Notes under the pieces: generated by a model
Seen by the model: the letters and a program-made list of their open reading frames with translations, nothing else
What the model was told of the DNA's origin: nothing
Database searches by the model: none
Part shown: piece after piece, positions 33,738 to 42,381 of the stretch
How the letters are laid out: every line of letters begins with the position of its first letter
Position numbering within the stretch: the stretch's first letter is position 1
Position numbers and translations under genes: made by a program
Origin: Advenella sp. S44
Lineage (GTDB): Bacteria; Pseudomonadota; Gammaproteobacteria; Burkholderiales; Burkholderiaceae_B
Direction of reading: 5' to 3'
DNA: 64,000 bases
Assembly: GCF_002810445.1 (NCBI RefSeq)
Contig: NZ_NEXS01000011.1
Coordinates: forward strand, 124,001-188,000

Positions 33738-35738
33738 GTGGATATTCCAAATTCGATACAATTTCGCTCCATTGTTGCGCACACTCCACTGGGAGGCAGC
33801 CTTGGCTTTCGTCAGATGAGTGGATCCGAAGGTCTGTCACAATTATTTGATTTCGACATCGAGCTGATTGCCGACAATTACAGTCTGGACCTCAAGAGTC
33901 TGCTGGGCAAGCCACTGACACTGGAAATTGAAACAGTCGCCGGATCTCGCTATTTGAATGGCCAGGTCACGCGGTTTGAGCTGATCGGCCGCGAAAACGC
34001 AACTTCCCGCTATTACATCTACAAGGCGACCGTACGACCCTGGCTTTGGTATCTGACCCAGACTTCCGACAACAAGATCTTCCAGCAAAAAACCGTGCCT
34101 GATGTCATCAAGGAAGTGCTGGGCGAATACGGATACCCGTTTGAAATGAAGCTCAGTGGTTCGTATCGTAACTGGGAGTATTGCGTCCAGTACCAGGAGA
34201 CGGACTTTGCGTTTATCAGCCGCCTTATGGAACATGAAGGCATCTATTATTACTTCAAGCATGAAAACGGCCAGCATACCCTGGTCATGACAGATGACAT
34301 TGCCTCGCACAAGGCCACGCCGGGATACGACTCGATTCCCTATTATGGCCCGGATCGCCTGGGCAAGCCGCAAGAAGAATACATATCCATGTGGGAAGTG
34401 GTCGCCCAGATCACCCCTGATGGATATGCGACGACTGATTACGATTTCACCAAACCTGGCGCGAGCCTGGATTCTGTTTCCAAGCGTGCTGGCGGGTCGC
34501 AAAACGGCAATCTGGAAATGTTCGAATGGCAGGGCGGCTTTCAGGAGCCCGATCATGGCGAGCAATATTCGCGGGTACGGTTGCAGGAGCTGCAAAGCAT
34601 CCAGGAACAGGTACGGGGCATCGCTAACGCGCGTGGTATCGCCACCGGCAATACCTTCAACCTGAAAAACCACCCCAGATCTGCAGAGAATAAAGAATAC
34701 CTGGTCGTGTCGGTCAATTACCGCATGAGCGTTGCGGGCTACGCCACCGGCACCAACTCCGAGGACTTCTACGAAGAATCCTTTATCGCCCTGCCCGCCT
34801 CTATCCAGTATCGTGCCCCACGTATCACGCCAATTCCCCGAACCCATGGACCGCAAACCGCGCGCGTCGTTGGCCCCGAGGGAGAGGAAATCTGGACCGA
34901 TAAATATGGCCGCATCAAAGTGCAGTTTCATTGGGATCGCTACGGCAAGAAAAATGAAAACAGCTCCTGCTGGGTTCGCGTATCCAGCCCCTGGGCTGGA
35001 GGCGGCTTTGGCGGCTTGCAACTGCCTCGCATCAAGGACGAGGTTGTCGTCGACTTTATCGGCGGATGCCCGGATCGGCCTATTGTATTGGGACGGGTTT
35101 ATAACGCCAATAATATGCCGCCGGTGGAATTGCCTGGGAAAGCGACCATTAGCGGGTTCAGGAGCCAGTCGGTGTTCGGGGATATGAGCACCACGAATAT
35201 GATGCTTTTTGATGATACGTTGGGTGGGGAGTTGATCACGCTGAAAGCTCAGATGGATATGGTTATTAGAAGCGTAAGGGATATGGAGCTTGTCGTGGAA
35301 AAAGAACTACGAGCCTTCGTTGGTTGTAGTTCTCATACCACAATTGGCGACAATGAATATAAATCTACCGGGGGCGAGCGCCATGATTTTGTCAAAGGAA
35401 ATACCAAATTAAAATACAAGGGCGGACTTGAGCAGAAGGTAGACGGTGCGACGAAGGAACAATACAAAACGCGAGATATAACCACTTCCGGAACGTTAAA
35501 AGAAAAGCAAGCTGCGTATGAACTGCAGCGGGTTGGAGCTACCACGGTATCGATGGACGGAGCAACAACTTTTTATATCAAGGGGGCAACAAACCTGATA
35601 ATCGAAGAAGGGCCGGTAAATATGGTTGTAAACGGCGAGTGGACTGCAGATGACGCTTCAGCCCCGAAACTGGATGATCCGGACGAACCAGACGGCCCGG
35701 ATGCACCGGATAAACCATCCATTTGTCATCCTCAATAG
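33738..35738 (+). CDS. vgrG: Type VI secretion spike protein VgrG
   Basis: 666 residues. The N-terminal gp27-like part (GFRQMSGSEGLSQLFDFDIE; YCVQYQETDFAFISRLMEHE; GIYYYFKHENG) and gp5-like OB domain (KYGRIKVQFHWDRYGKKNEN; SSCWVRVSSPWAGGGFGG) are intact, followed by a beta-helical tail (about 480-630) and an acidic proline-rich end (DDPDEPDGPDAPDKP). VgrG trimers form the puncturing spike. There is no enzymatic C-terminal domain. The tail-coding part from about 35150 is more AT-rich than the rest, and the tail motif KVDGATKEQYK resembles the downstream small protein. No sheath or baseplate genes are in the window. Confidence 0.95.
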   Translation: MDIPNSIQFRSIVAHTPLGGSLGFRQMSGSEGLSQLFDFDIELIADNYSLDLKSLLGKPLTLEIETVAGSRYLNGQVTRFELIGRENATSRYYIYKATVRPWLWYLTQTSDNKIFQQKTVPDVIKEVLGEYGYPFEMKLSGSYRNWEYCVQYQETDFAFISRLMEHEGIYYYFKHENGQHTLVMTDDIASHKATPGYDSIPYYGPDRLGKPQEEYISMWEVVAQITPDGYATTDYDFTKPGASLDSVSKRAGGSQNGNLEMFEWQGGFQEPDHGEQYSRVRLQELQSIQEQVRGIANARGIATGNTFNLKNHPRSAENKEYLVVSVNYRMSVAGYATGTNSEDFYEESFIALPASIQYRAPRITPIPRTHGPQTARVVGPEGEEIWTDKYGRIKVQFHWDRYGKKNENSSCWVRVSSPWAGGGFGGLQLPRIKDEVVVDFIGGCPDRPIVLGRVYNANNMPPVELPGKATISGFRSQSVFGDMSTTNMMLFDDTLGGELITLKAQMDMVIRSVRDMELVVEKELRAFVGCSSHTTIGDNEYKSTGGERHDFVKGNTKLKYKGGLEQKVDGATKEQYKTRDITTSGTLKEKQAAYELQRVGATTVSMDGATTFYIKGATNLIIEEGPVNMVVNGEWTADDASAPKLDDPDEPDGPDAPDKPSICHPQ

Positions 35739-35750
35739 GAGCACTTGGCT

Positions 35751-36257
35751 ATGGCTCGCTACAAAGGCAATTACACAGATCGCTTTAAAGATACGGCTAC
35801 CTATACCATAGACGGGAAGGAAACCAAGACAGTAAAAGAAGAATCTAATAGCAACTTCCAGGCTGGTATGGATCTGACCGTCACTAATGGCAAACTGACG
35901 ATCAAAGCGGACACGCTTGATGAAACGACTACCCAGTGGTTTGAATGTAAGCACAATTTGAAAAAATGGGAGATAGGTTGGGCACATACAAAGACGTATC
36001 TGGGTGGGAATATTAATATGTATGGTGTTTTTTTTCTATCCACAGTCGATACGAATTCAATCGCGGGGGTGATTGTTAGCAATGGAAAATCCAACTGGCG
36101 CAATGTAAATCTAGTTCAGCTTCTTTTTACTATAACTGCAAAGGATGGGATTCATGAAAATAAAACGCAAGCAAAGATGAAAAATACCAAAGTTGGGCTT
36201 TTTATTGGCAAGATCGGAAAAGCGGTCTGGCGGAATAAGATAACACGGCTTATATAA
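35751..36257 (+). CDS. Type VI island small protein, type A, copy 2
   Basis: 168 residues, 12 bases after vgrG. The ATG at 35751 has AGGAG nine bases upstream. It shares ATYTIDGKETKTVKEES, GMDLTVTNGKLTIKADTL and NMYGVFFLSTV with copy A1. The C-terminal part holds NLVQLLFTITAKDG, matching HLVQVLVTLSGKK in A1. There is no secretion signal; direct linkage to vgrG suggests it rides on or caps the spike. Function unknown. Confidence 0.75.
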   Translation: MARYKGNYTDRFKDTATYTIDGKETKTVKEESNSNFQAGMDLTVTNGKLTIKADTLDETTTQWFECKHNLKKWEIGWAHTKTYLGGNINMYGVFFLSTVDTNSIAGVIVSNGKSNWRNVNLVQLLFTITAKDGIHENKTQAKMKNTKVGLFIGKIGKAVWRNKITRLI

Positions 36258-36293
36258 ATAATATATGCCCTGCGAATTATAGAGAAAAGAATC

Positions 36294-36794
36294 ATGACTG
36301 TGTATGTAAAGAAATTCGAAAATGTATATGAGAAAGATCTGACATCTGATATTGATGGCATAGAGACGGTCTATGTAAAAGACAAAACGGCGTTTAACTA
36401 CACCAATGGACTCACTATTGATGCCACAGGAAAAACGTTCTATCGAAAAGCTAATGCAGTCGATATTGAAGTACCAAAACATACACTGGATTATCAAACA
36501 TCTGAAACTCATGGATACGCTCAAATTGGATTTGCAGCGGTCAACGTTCAGGCAAATATAGCAAATACGGCAATAGCTGGCTGGAAAACGGAAACCTCTA
36601 CTTCTTATAATCTGGCCGGAGGGTTATTTGTTAACCCTTCACCCATTAAAATTTCGCGGAAGGGAGCCCACAGAAGAGAGCATCGTCGTGTTCACGAGAT
36701 CCATATGCTATGGCGCACAAACAAGGTTAAGGAGAGTGTAATAATAGACAAGACGTGTACTCTGCTCTATCAATTACATATGTGGGGCCTATAA
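36294..36794 (+). CDS. Type VI island small protein, type B, copy 2
   Basis: 166 residues paralogous to B1: FNYTNGLTIDATGKTFYRK, AQIGFAAVNVQANIANTAIA and LAGGLFVNPSPIKI. After NPSPIKI the sequence (RKGAHRREHRRVHEIHM) departs from B1 and is arginine/histidine-rich, so the C-terminus may be frame-altered or recombined. It lies 36 bases after A2 in the same order as the minus-strand set. Function unknown. Confidence 0.65.
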   Translation: MTVYVKKFENVYEKDLTSDIDGIETVYVKDKTAFNYTNGLTIDATGKTFYRKANAVDIEVPKHTLDYQTSETHGYAQIGFAAVNVQANIANTAIAGWKTETSTSYNLAGGLFVNPSPIKISRKGAHRREHRRVHEIHMLWRTNKVKESVIIDKTCTLLYQLHMWGL

Positions 36795-36796
36795 AA

Positions 36797-36976
36797 ATGG
36801 CTAGATTTAAAGGGAACGCCCACGACGTCTATGAAAAAAACGCTGACTTTATTCATGAAAACAGCACGCTGACAAAAACCGTGGACGAATCTTCGGAACA
36901 TTTTCACAAGAATAATATTAGCTGGTCTTCCGATGCGGATATTACGCTTAGTAGCCCAGAAGTAGAAGAGACGTAC
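36797..36976 (+). pseudogene. Type VI island small protein, type C, copy 2, truncated by IS
   Basis: Sixty codons remain, from MARFKGNAHDVYEKNADF to SPEVEETY, matching the first third of C1 (SPKVTETYE). The IS begins exactly after the tyrosine codon; the frame then runs seven codons of IS sequence to a stop at 36997. The remaining two thirds of the gene are not found on the far side of the IS, so they were deleted, not merely displaced. Confidence 0.8.
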
Positions 36977-37018
36977 TGTAACTACCCCGTAAAATAATAC
37001 AGATTACTCGTAGAATTT
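36977..37018. repeat. Left imperfect inverted repeat of the IS
   Basis: Begins TGTAACTACCCCG and ends near CTCGTAGAATTT. The partner is the right end at about 38124-38166 (TGTAAATACCCCAT...CTCGTAGAGAATTT on the minus strand). Similarity spans about 40 bases with small gaps. Confidence 0.75.
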
Positions 37019-37047
37019 CTTTTAAGCTAAACGAAAGGAGTTTGACG

Positions 37048-37308
37048 ATGAGCAAACGAAAGACTGAAAGCCAAATTGTGGCGATTTTGAAAGAAGCTGA
37101 AGTTGGTATGCCGATCAAAGACCTCTGCCGTAAGTATGGCATCGGCAATTCAACGTTTTATAAGTGGCGCGAAAAATACGGCGGTATGGAAGCATCCGAT
37201 GTGCGCCGTTTAAAAGAGCTTGAAGAAGAAAACCGTCGGCTCAAACAAATGTATGCGGATTTGAGCCTAAAATCGCAGATGCAAGAAGATATTATAAAAA
37301 AGCTTTAG
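37048..37308 (+). CDS. IS3-family transposase OrfA
   Basis: 86 residues with a helix-turn-helix (ESQIVAILKEAEVGMPIKDL; YGIGNSTFYKWREKYGG) and a leucine-zipper tail (LKELEEENRRLKQMYADLS). GAAAGGAG precedes the ATG. The AAAAAAG heptamer at 37296-37302, just before the stop, is the usual minus-one ribosomal frameshift signal that yields the OrfAB transposase. Confidence 0.92.
   Translation: MSKRKTESQIVAILKEAEVGMPIKDLCRKYGIGNSTFYKWREKYGGMEASDVRRLKELEEENRRLKQMYADLSLKSQMQEDIIKKL
37296..37302 (+). promoter_or_regulatory. Programmed -1 frameshift heptamer AAAAAAG
   Basis: A6G slippery run inside the end of orfA. Slipping back one base joins orfA to the orfB frame, which reads KALAPVAERKVW onwards. 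Standard for IS3-family elements. Confidence 0.75.
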
Positions 37309-37313
37309 CACCT

Positions 37314-38125
37314 GTGGCAGAACGAAAAGTTTGGGCACGTGAGCTACAGGTGCAGTATAACGCGAGCGTTGTAACCTGCTGTAATGCGGTTGGCATCAGC
37401 CGTACCGCTTATTATTACGAACCTAAGTTAACCGATGACACTGCAATCATTGATGCACTCAATGCGTTGATTGAAAAACATCATCGCTGGGGTTTTCCTA
37501 AGTGCTTCAAACGTCTTCGCAAGCTAGGCCACCGCTGGAACCACAAACGAGTGTATCGTGTTTATACTGAGTTAAAACTGAACCTACGGCGCAAAGGAAA
37601 GCGACGCTTGCCTAACCGCAACCCTGAGCCTTTGGTTGCGCCTAGTGCGCTGGGTAAGTGCTGGTCAATGGACTTTATGAGCGACAGCTTGCACAACAAA
37701 GTCCGGTTTCGGACATTCAATGTTATTGATGATTTTAACCGTGAAATACTCGGCATTGATATCGCGACCAGTATGCCATCGTTGCGTGTAATACGTTATC
37801 TGGACCAACTGGCTGAATGGCACGGTTACCCCTGAGAAAATTCGCGTTGATAACGGGCAGTGAATTTACCTCAGAAGTCTTCACCAGCTGGGCAAAAGTG
37901 CATGGCATTATGATTGATTACATCAAACCTGGTTGCCCTTACCAGAACGCATACATTGAGCGATTTAACCGAACGTATCGTGATGATGTACTGGATTTAT
38001 ATATTTTCAACAACCTGAATGAGGTAAAGCAAATAACCGAAAACTGGATTGAGTTATATAACACTGAACGACCACACGACTCACTGAATGACATGACGCC
38101 GTTAGAGTACCGAAATGCGGCATAA
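37314..38125 (+). pseudogene. IS3-family transposase OrfB with two frameshifts
   Basis: The first part (37314-37835) contains the first catalytic Asp (CWSMDFMSD). The frame is lost at a CCCC run near 37829-37832, the middle reads EKIRVDNG (second Asp) in another frame, and a GGG run near 37854-37856 shifts again into GSEFTSEVF...YQNAYIERFNRTYRDDV (Glu) and a normal C-terminus (HDSLNDMTPLEYRNAA). Removing one C and one G would restore the gene, so either real decay or homopolymer sequencing error is possible. Confidence 0.85.
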
Positions 38126-38165
38126 ATTCTCTACGAGATGACTGTGTTATAAATGGGGTATTTAC

Positions 38166-39248
38166 ACCAAACAAGCACTGATTTTGCCACTTCTCGATAT
38201 ATTGGGGTTCAGTCCCTATGATCCAACGCGGGTCCAAGCCGAATATGCAGCCGACTTTCCCGGTGTAAAAGCCACCGAAAGAGTCGACTATACCTTATTC
38301 AGCGCGGGGATTCCGGTCATATTCATCGAAGCAAAAGGTTACGCGCAGAACCTGACAAATCATTGCCCACAGCTCTCGCGGTATTACAATGCGACGCCTG
38401 AGGTGACTGTTGCGGCCATTACAAATGGCAAAGAATGGCGATTTTTCACTGATTTGGTCAATAAAAACATTATGGACGCCGATCCGTTTCTGACAATCAA
38501 CTTTGAAGAATGCAACCCTGACATTGCGAATCAATTGCGCCGCTTTCACTACGATGAACTCGAACCACAAGCATTGCGCGCACTTGCAGAAGAAAATATT
38601 TACCTGAGTTCATTTAAAGACGTAATTACCACCGCGCTGAAGGATTGTAATTTGGATTTTGTGCGATTCGTAGTTTCACAATCCAAAATCCAAAGAACTC
38701 TCACTGGACGTTTTCTTGAAAGTGTGCAGCCGATAGTTAAACAAGCGGTCGCCCAATCAGTAAGCACAATGGTAGCCACAAGCTTATCCACAACAGAGAA
38801 TAAACAAGAAACGGTGCTGAGGGATGACAGCGCAGCAGCAGCGTTACTAGCAAGTGACGAATCCATTACTGACCCAAATAATGCGAACATTATTACGACA
38901 GCGGAAGAACAACATTTGTATAAAATTTGTTGCGACATTCTGGTCGGCGAGGACCTGCAAGCACGAGACACGGAAACTTACTATTCCATTGTGCATAAAG
39001 GAAAGTCCAATAGATGGTTATTTCGGTTCTGGGGTGATCGGCGTCGCCCGACTGTGCAGTTTATCGAGCCTATTACAGAAGCGTTAAAAGCCGAAGTACT
39101 ACGGGCTGGGCTTCAGTTGGGAAGCGGAAATCAAATCGTGCTGGACAAACCAGAAAATTTATATAGGTTAGCTGGATTGCTAAGGCAAGCACTCGAATTT
39201 TGTAAAAACGATGATAATTTCAAACGAGCTCCCAAGTCAGTAGAGTAA
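38166..39248 (+). pseudogene. Type I restriction HsdR N-terminal-like nuclease gene, 5' end removed by IS
   Basis: 360 codons remain. From the IS edge the frame reads TKQALILPLLDILGF, the interior of the HsdR_N (DUF4357/PD-(D/E)XK) family start, so about 40 N-terminal residues and the start codon are gone. The nuclease core is present: ERVDYTLF and FIEAKGY give D...ExK, and FAITNG-like VAAITNGKEWRFFTDL follows. A TTG at 38184 could allow a shortened product. The C-terminal part (YYSIVHKGKSNRWLFRFWGD) resembles standalone relatives without helicase domains. Lower GC than neighbours suggests transfer. Confidence 0.75.
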
Positions 39249-39556
39249 ATTTTCTATTTGGAGATTCGCTCGCAGTACTTTGTTCTCGTATTCCCATATG
39301 GTCACCGCGCCCTGCCGGTATCGAGCGTACCGTATAGGGGATATTCGGCTTTATCTACTTACATTTCCTATGTTATTTGCGTATAGTTTTATGTGAGGGG
39401 CTTTTATCGAGACAACGGACAGGCGTTTGCGGGAACGCAAAGAGCTGGCCGCCATCCTTGTACACGAACTGAATCGTAGATCGCGACTTGGCCACGCCGA
39501 GTACTATCACGCTGACGTAGCCAAATCGTATTACCTCGGTCCTGTCAAAAACTCTA
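39249..39556. other. Spacer with a possible gene remnant
   Basis: No convincing gene. A plus-strand frame at about 39408-39561 reads ETTDRRLRERKELAAILVHE with coding-like composition, but it lacks a start or known domain and runs into the cytochrome gene. It may be a remnant of the element that carried the nuclease gene. Confidence 0.35.
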
Positions 39557-40132
39557 TTATTTATTCAAACAATCGTCCATGCACCGTTCGTTCTTGGTAT
39601 CTGGTCGGTCATCGATATAGAAATTATCACGATTAGGCATCTTAACTGCTGCCAACGACTTGGCATTCATTGTTGCATCGGCAGGCACAATGTTATTTTT
39701 GCTTAACAGATAGGCCGTCACGCTATACACGTCTTCGTTGCTGAGTGACTGTGGGTTTTGGAACGGCATGGAACGTCGCACGTAATCGAATATTGTCGTT
39801 GCATATGGCCAGTAACTTCCGATAGTTTTGATCGGTTTATCGCTGGCCAGCGTACCAGCGCCGCCGACCAATCTGGGCCCCAAACCACCCTCCAGATTGA
39901 CGCCATGGCAACTCATGCATTGAGCTTTATACACCTTTTCCCCGAGCGCAACCGATCCTTGCCCCTGCGGCAGCCCGGTTCCGTCCGGAAAGACATCAAT
40001 ATTCCAGCCCGCGACTTGCTCGTGGCCGGCCGGGGAGCCCAAACCCTTGAAATCATTGCCCTGCTGGGCGTAAATGACAGATGACATTGCCATAAGACAA
40101 GCACCGAATATTGTTTGTTTAAGTCCGTCCAT
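39557..40132 (-). CDS. soxD: Monohaem cytochrome c subunit of sulfite/sulfane dehydrogenase (SoxD-like)
   Basis: 191 residues with a signal peptide (about 1-22, ends VIYAQQ). One haem motif is CMSCH near residue 75, and RRSMPFQNPQSLSNEDV supplies a methionine ligand. It accepts electrons from the molybdenum subunit encoded upstream, with which it overlaps by 14 bases. Classical SoxD has two haems in a longer protein; this shorter form carries one, so a sulfite-dehydrogenase-type cytochrome is equally possible. Confidence 0.78.
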   Translation of the reverse strand: MDGLKQTIFGACLMAMSSVIYAQQGNDFKGLGSPAGHEQVAGWNIDVFPDGTGLPQGQGSVALGEKVYKAQCMSCHGVNLEGGLGPRLVGGAGTLASDKPIKTIGSYWPYATTIFDYVRRSMPFQNPQSLSNEDVYSVTAYLLSKNNIVPADATMNAKSLAAVKMPNRDNFYIDDRPDTKNERCMDDCLNK

Positions 40133-41462
40133 TGGTTAGCTCTCCGGTAGTGGCGATTTTCCATGGCTGGATCGCATTGTTGTGATAAAAGGATACCGTG
40201 CCGCGCGCCTCAATCAACTGCTCCAGAGATGGCTGTACGTAGCCGGTTTCGTCAACGGCCCGACTCATGATGATCTGCTCATCGCCATTCCAGTCAAACA
40301 AAAAGCGGAACGCCGTAAGCGCTTTGCTGATAATTGGCTCCTGCAATGTCGCCGGCTTCCAGGTGTTACCACCGTCTGTTGAAATATCAACGGCTGTGAT
40401 CTTGCCGTGTCCGCTCCAGGCGATGCCGCGGATTTCATGAGTCCCTTTACGCGTCAGCTTATGCGTACCAGATGGCTGGGTAATAATGGATTTGCAATCC
40501 ATCACAAATGAAAACTTGCGTGCGCGCCCATCAGCCATCAGATCGGTATACTTTCCCGTCTCCTCTCTGGTGTATCCTGGCTGATCGGTCACGTGTAGCC
40601 GGCGCAGCCACTTGATACTCATATTGCCTTCATAACCGGGAACGAAAAGCCTGATCGGATACCCTTGCTCCGGCCTTAGACGCTCTCCATTTTGGCTATA
40701 GGCGAGCAATACATCGTCAAGGCATTTCTCAATTGGAATACTTCGGGTCATGGCTGCTCCATCCGCGCCCTCTGCCACGATCCATTTGGCTTCTTTTTTC
40801 AAGCCGGCATGCTCCAACAAAGTCTTTAAGGGGACACCCGTCCACTGGGCACAACTGACCAAACCGGCCACCTCGGCTGCTGTTTTTCCATACGGTGGCA
40901 GAAACGACGGGTTGCCCGAGCATTCCAGAAAATAAATAGGCGAAACTGAAGGGAACTGCCTGATCTCGTCCATCGTGAAAACCAGGGGGTGCTTCACAAG
41001 GCCGTGCAGCATTAATCGATGCTCTGCCGGGTCTATCTGCGGAACACCGGCATGGTGTCTTTCGTAAAACAGACCGTTGGGTGTGATGGCGCCATCCAGC
41101 TCTTGCAATGGCGACGTACTGTAGGCGGACATGGGCTCTTTGAGGCCCGGATACATATTTCTGATCGTTTTATTTTCATAGGACGATGGCTTGCCATAAG
41201 GGCTTGCTGTCGGGCTGCCAAGAGAACGCGTCCATTTTGGAATATTCGGTGGCAGATTGGCAGCAGCATCAGCAGTCGCATCCTTGGCCGCATCATTTGC
41301 AAGCGCTTCTGTCGTAACGCCAGCGGTGGCTGCTACCGTAACAATAGCACTGCTATGCAAAAGAAAATTCCGTCGGGTGGACCGTTTATCTGCGATCGCC
41401 TGCTCTCGTTGCTGCGCTCTCGGCTCAATGAGTCCCGGTGCAGATACTTCATTGTCGTTCAT
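40119..41462 (-). CDS. soxC: SoxC-like molybdopterin sulfite/sulfane dehydrogenase
   Basis: 447 residues. An N-terminal twin-arginine signal is visible (STRRNFLLHSSAIVTVAA). The sulfite-oxidase Moco domain has the cysteine ligand in FLECSGNPSF, followed by PIRLFVPGYEGNMSIKWLRR and a dimerisation domain with VDISTDGGNTWKPA. SoxCD oxidises sulfur bound to SoxY or sulfite in the periplasm. GGAGAGACAAT precedes the ATG at 41462. No soxXYZAB is near, so it may be a stand-alone sulfite-detoxifying dehydrogenase. The TetR gene upstream is divergent. Confidence 0.85.
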   Translation of the reverse strand: MNDNEVSAPGLIEPRAQQREQAIADKRSTRRNFLLHSSAIVTVAATAGVTTEALANDAAKDATADAAANLPPNIPKWTRSLGSPTASPYGKPSSYENKTIRNMYPGLKEPMSAYSTSPLQELDGAITPNGLFYERHHAGVPQIDPAEHRLMLHGLVKHPLVFTMDEIRQFPSVSPIYFLECSGNPSFLPPYGKTAAEVAGLVSCAQWTGVPLKTLLEHAGLKKEAKWIVAEGADGAAMTRSIPIEKCLDDVLLAYSQNGERLRPEQGYPIRLFVPGYEGNMSIKWLRRLHVTDQPGYTREETGKYTDLMADGRARKFSFVMDCKSIITQPSGTHKLTRKGTHEIRGIAWSGHGKITAVDISTDGGNTWKPATLQEPIISKALTAFRFLFDWNGDEQIIMSRAVDETGYVQPSLEQLIEARGTVSFYHNNAIQPWKIATTGELTNGRT

Positions 41463-41498
41463 ATTGTCTCTCCACATGCTAAGCGCCAAAGCCGACCG

Positions 41499-41508
41499 AC
41501 CGATCGGT
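41499..41508. promoter_or_regulatory. ACCGATCGGT palindrome between soxC-like and tetR
   Basis: A perfect 10-base palindrome inside GACCGACCGATCGGTTTTTG, in the 132-base divergent promoter region. TetR-family repressors often bind such GACCGN repeats near their own gene. Likely operator for the adjacent TetR protein; inferred. Confidence 0.5.
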
Positions 41509-41594
41509 TTTTGTCATCATATAGACATCTACATTCCTTGGCAAGCCTCGCTTGCTGTTAAAATTGACGGATTGACATTACCTGACGCTTTAAC

Positions 41595-42194
41595 ATGAGC
41601 TACACCGAAGCCGTCGCTACGGATCCATCCGGGCAAACCCTGCAAGAACGTATCCTGAAAACGGCCGCGCAGCTTTTTGCCGCCAAGGGCTTTCATGCCG
41701 TCGGCATGCAAGCCCTGTGCGAAGCGCTAGAAATCAGTCGTGGGGCGTTCTATCATCACTTTCGCAGCAAGGACGATGTGCTGAACGACATCTGCACCCG
41801 CTATATGACAGAGTTGGTGCACAAGGGTCAGCAAACATTAAAAGATGAAGCGGATCCCACACGCTGTTTGCAACGCCTCGGTCAGGATCTGCTGCAAGTT
41901 ATCGCGGCAAACCTGCCCGAGCTCACCGTATGCTTTCGCGAAATACAAAGCCTGGACAGCGAACGCCGTCAAAAAGTTGTCCATCTGCATCGCACGTACG
42001 AATCGTTATGGAAACAAACGGTTGAGCGGGGTGCGCAAGCAGGCGTGCTACTGCCATACTCGCGCGTACGGATCAAAGCATTGCTGGGGATGTACTATTA
42101 CAGCTATATCTGGCTCAATCCTGATCGCCCCCAAGAGCTCCCGCAGGCCATTGCTTCCTTCAATGACATTGCGTTAAAGGGCTTGCAAACATAA
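41595..42194 (+). CDS. TetR/AcrR-family transcriptional regulator
   Basis: 199 residues with the TetR helix-turn-helix at about 15-60 (ERILKTAAQLFAAKGFHAVG; ALEISRGAFYHHFRSKDDVL). The C-terminal ligand domain (LPELTVCFREIQSLDSERRQ; LLGMYYYSYIWLNPDRP) resembles regulators of lipid or aromatic catabolism. It faces the soxCD-like genes and precedes wrbA; either could be its target. Confidence 0.92.
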   Translation: MSYTEAVATDPSGQTLQERILKTAAQLFAAKGFHAVGMQALCEALEISRGAFYHHFRSKDDVLNDICTRYMTELVHKGQQTLKDEADPTRCLQRLGQDLLQVIAANLPELTVCFREIQSLDSERRQKVVHLHRTYESLWKQTVERGAQAGVLLPYSRVRIKALLGMYYYSYIWLNPDRPQELPQAIASFNDIALKGLQT

Positions 42195-42381
42195 CGCACC
42201 AAACGATGCGATATCAACTCTGACGCATTCCAATCATAACGATTCCTGCACATTGTTTGTTCGACTCGGCCCATCTGCGCCCATATAGAAAGTGCGTTTT
42301 TACTATACTGGACGTATCGCATTCCATTCCTGGCCGGTTCGCTCACATGAGCCGGACATTACCAATGAAAGGAGCTTATGC

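Larger units (their letters stand above)
36977..38166 (+). mobile_element. IS3-family insertion sequence, 1190 bases
   Basis: Ends are TGTAACTACCCC (36977) and its near inverted copy TGTAAATACCCC read from 38166 on the minus strand, 11 of 12 matching. It holds an orfA, an AAAAAAG slippery run and an orfB with DDE motifs. No 3-4 base target duplication is visible: the left flank is TAC and the right flank CCA. Both flanking genes are truncated, which points to a deletion next to the IS. The transposase has two frame shifts, so the copy is probably not autonomous. Confidence 0.9.

Noticed and set aside
33843-35021. 392-codon minus-strand frame
   Set aside because: Antisense to vgrG, with no recognisable motif; vgrG is clearly the coding strand.
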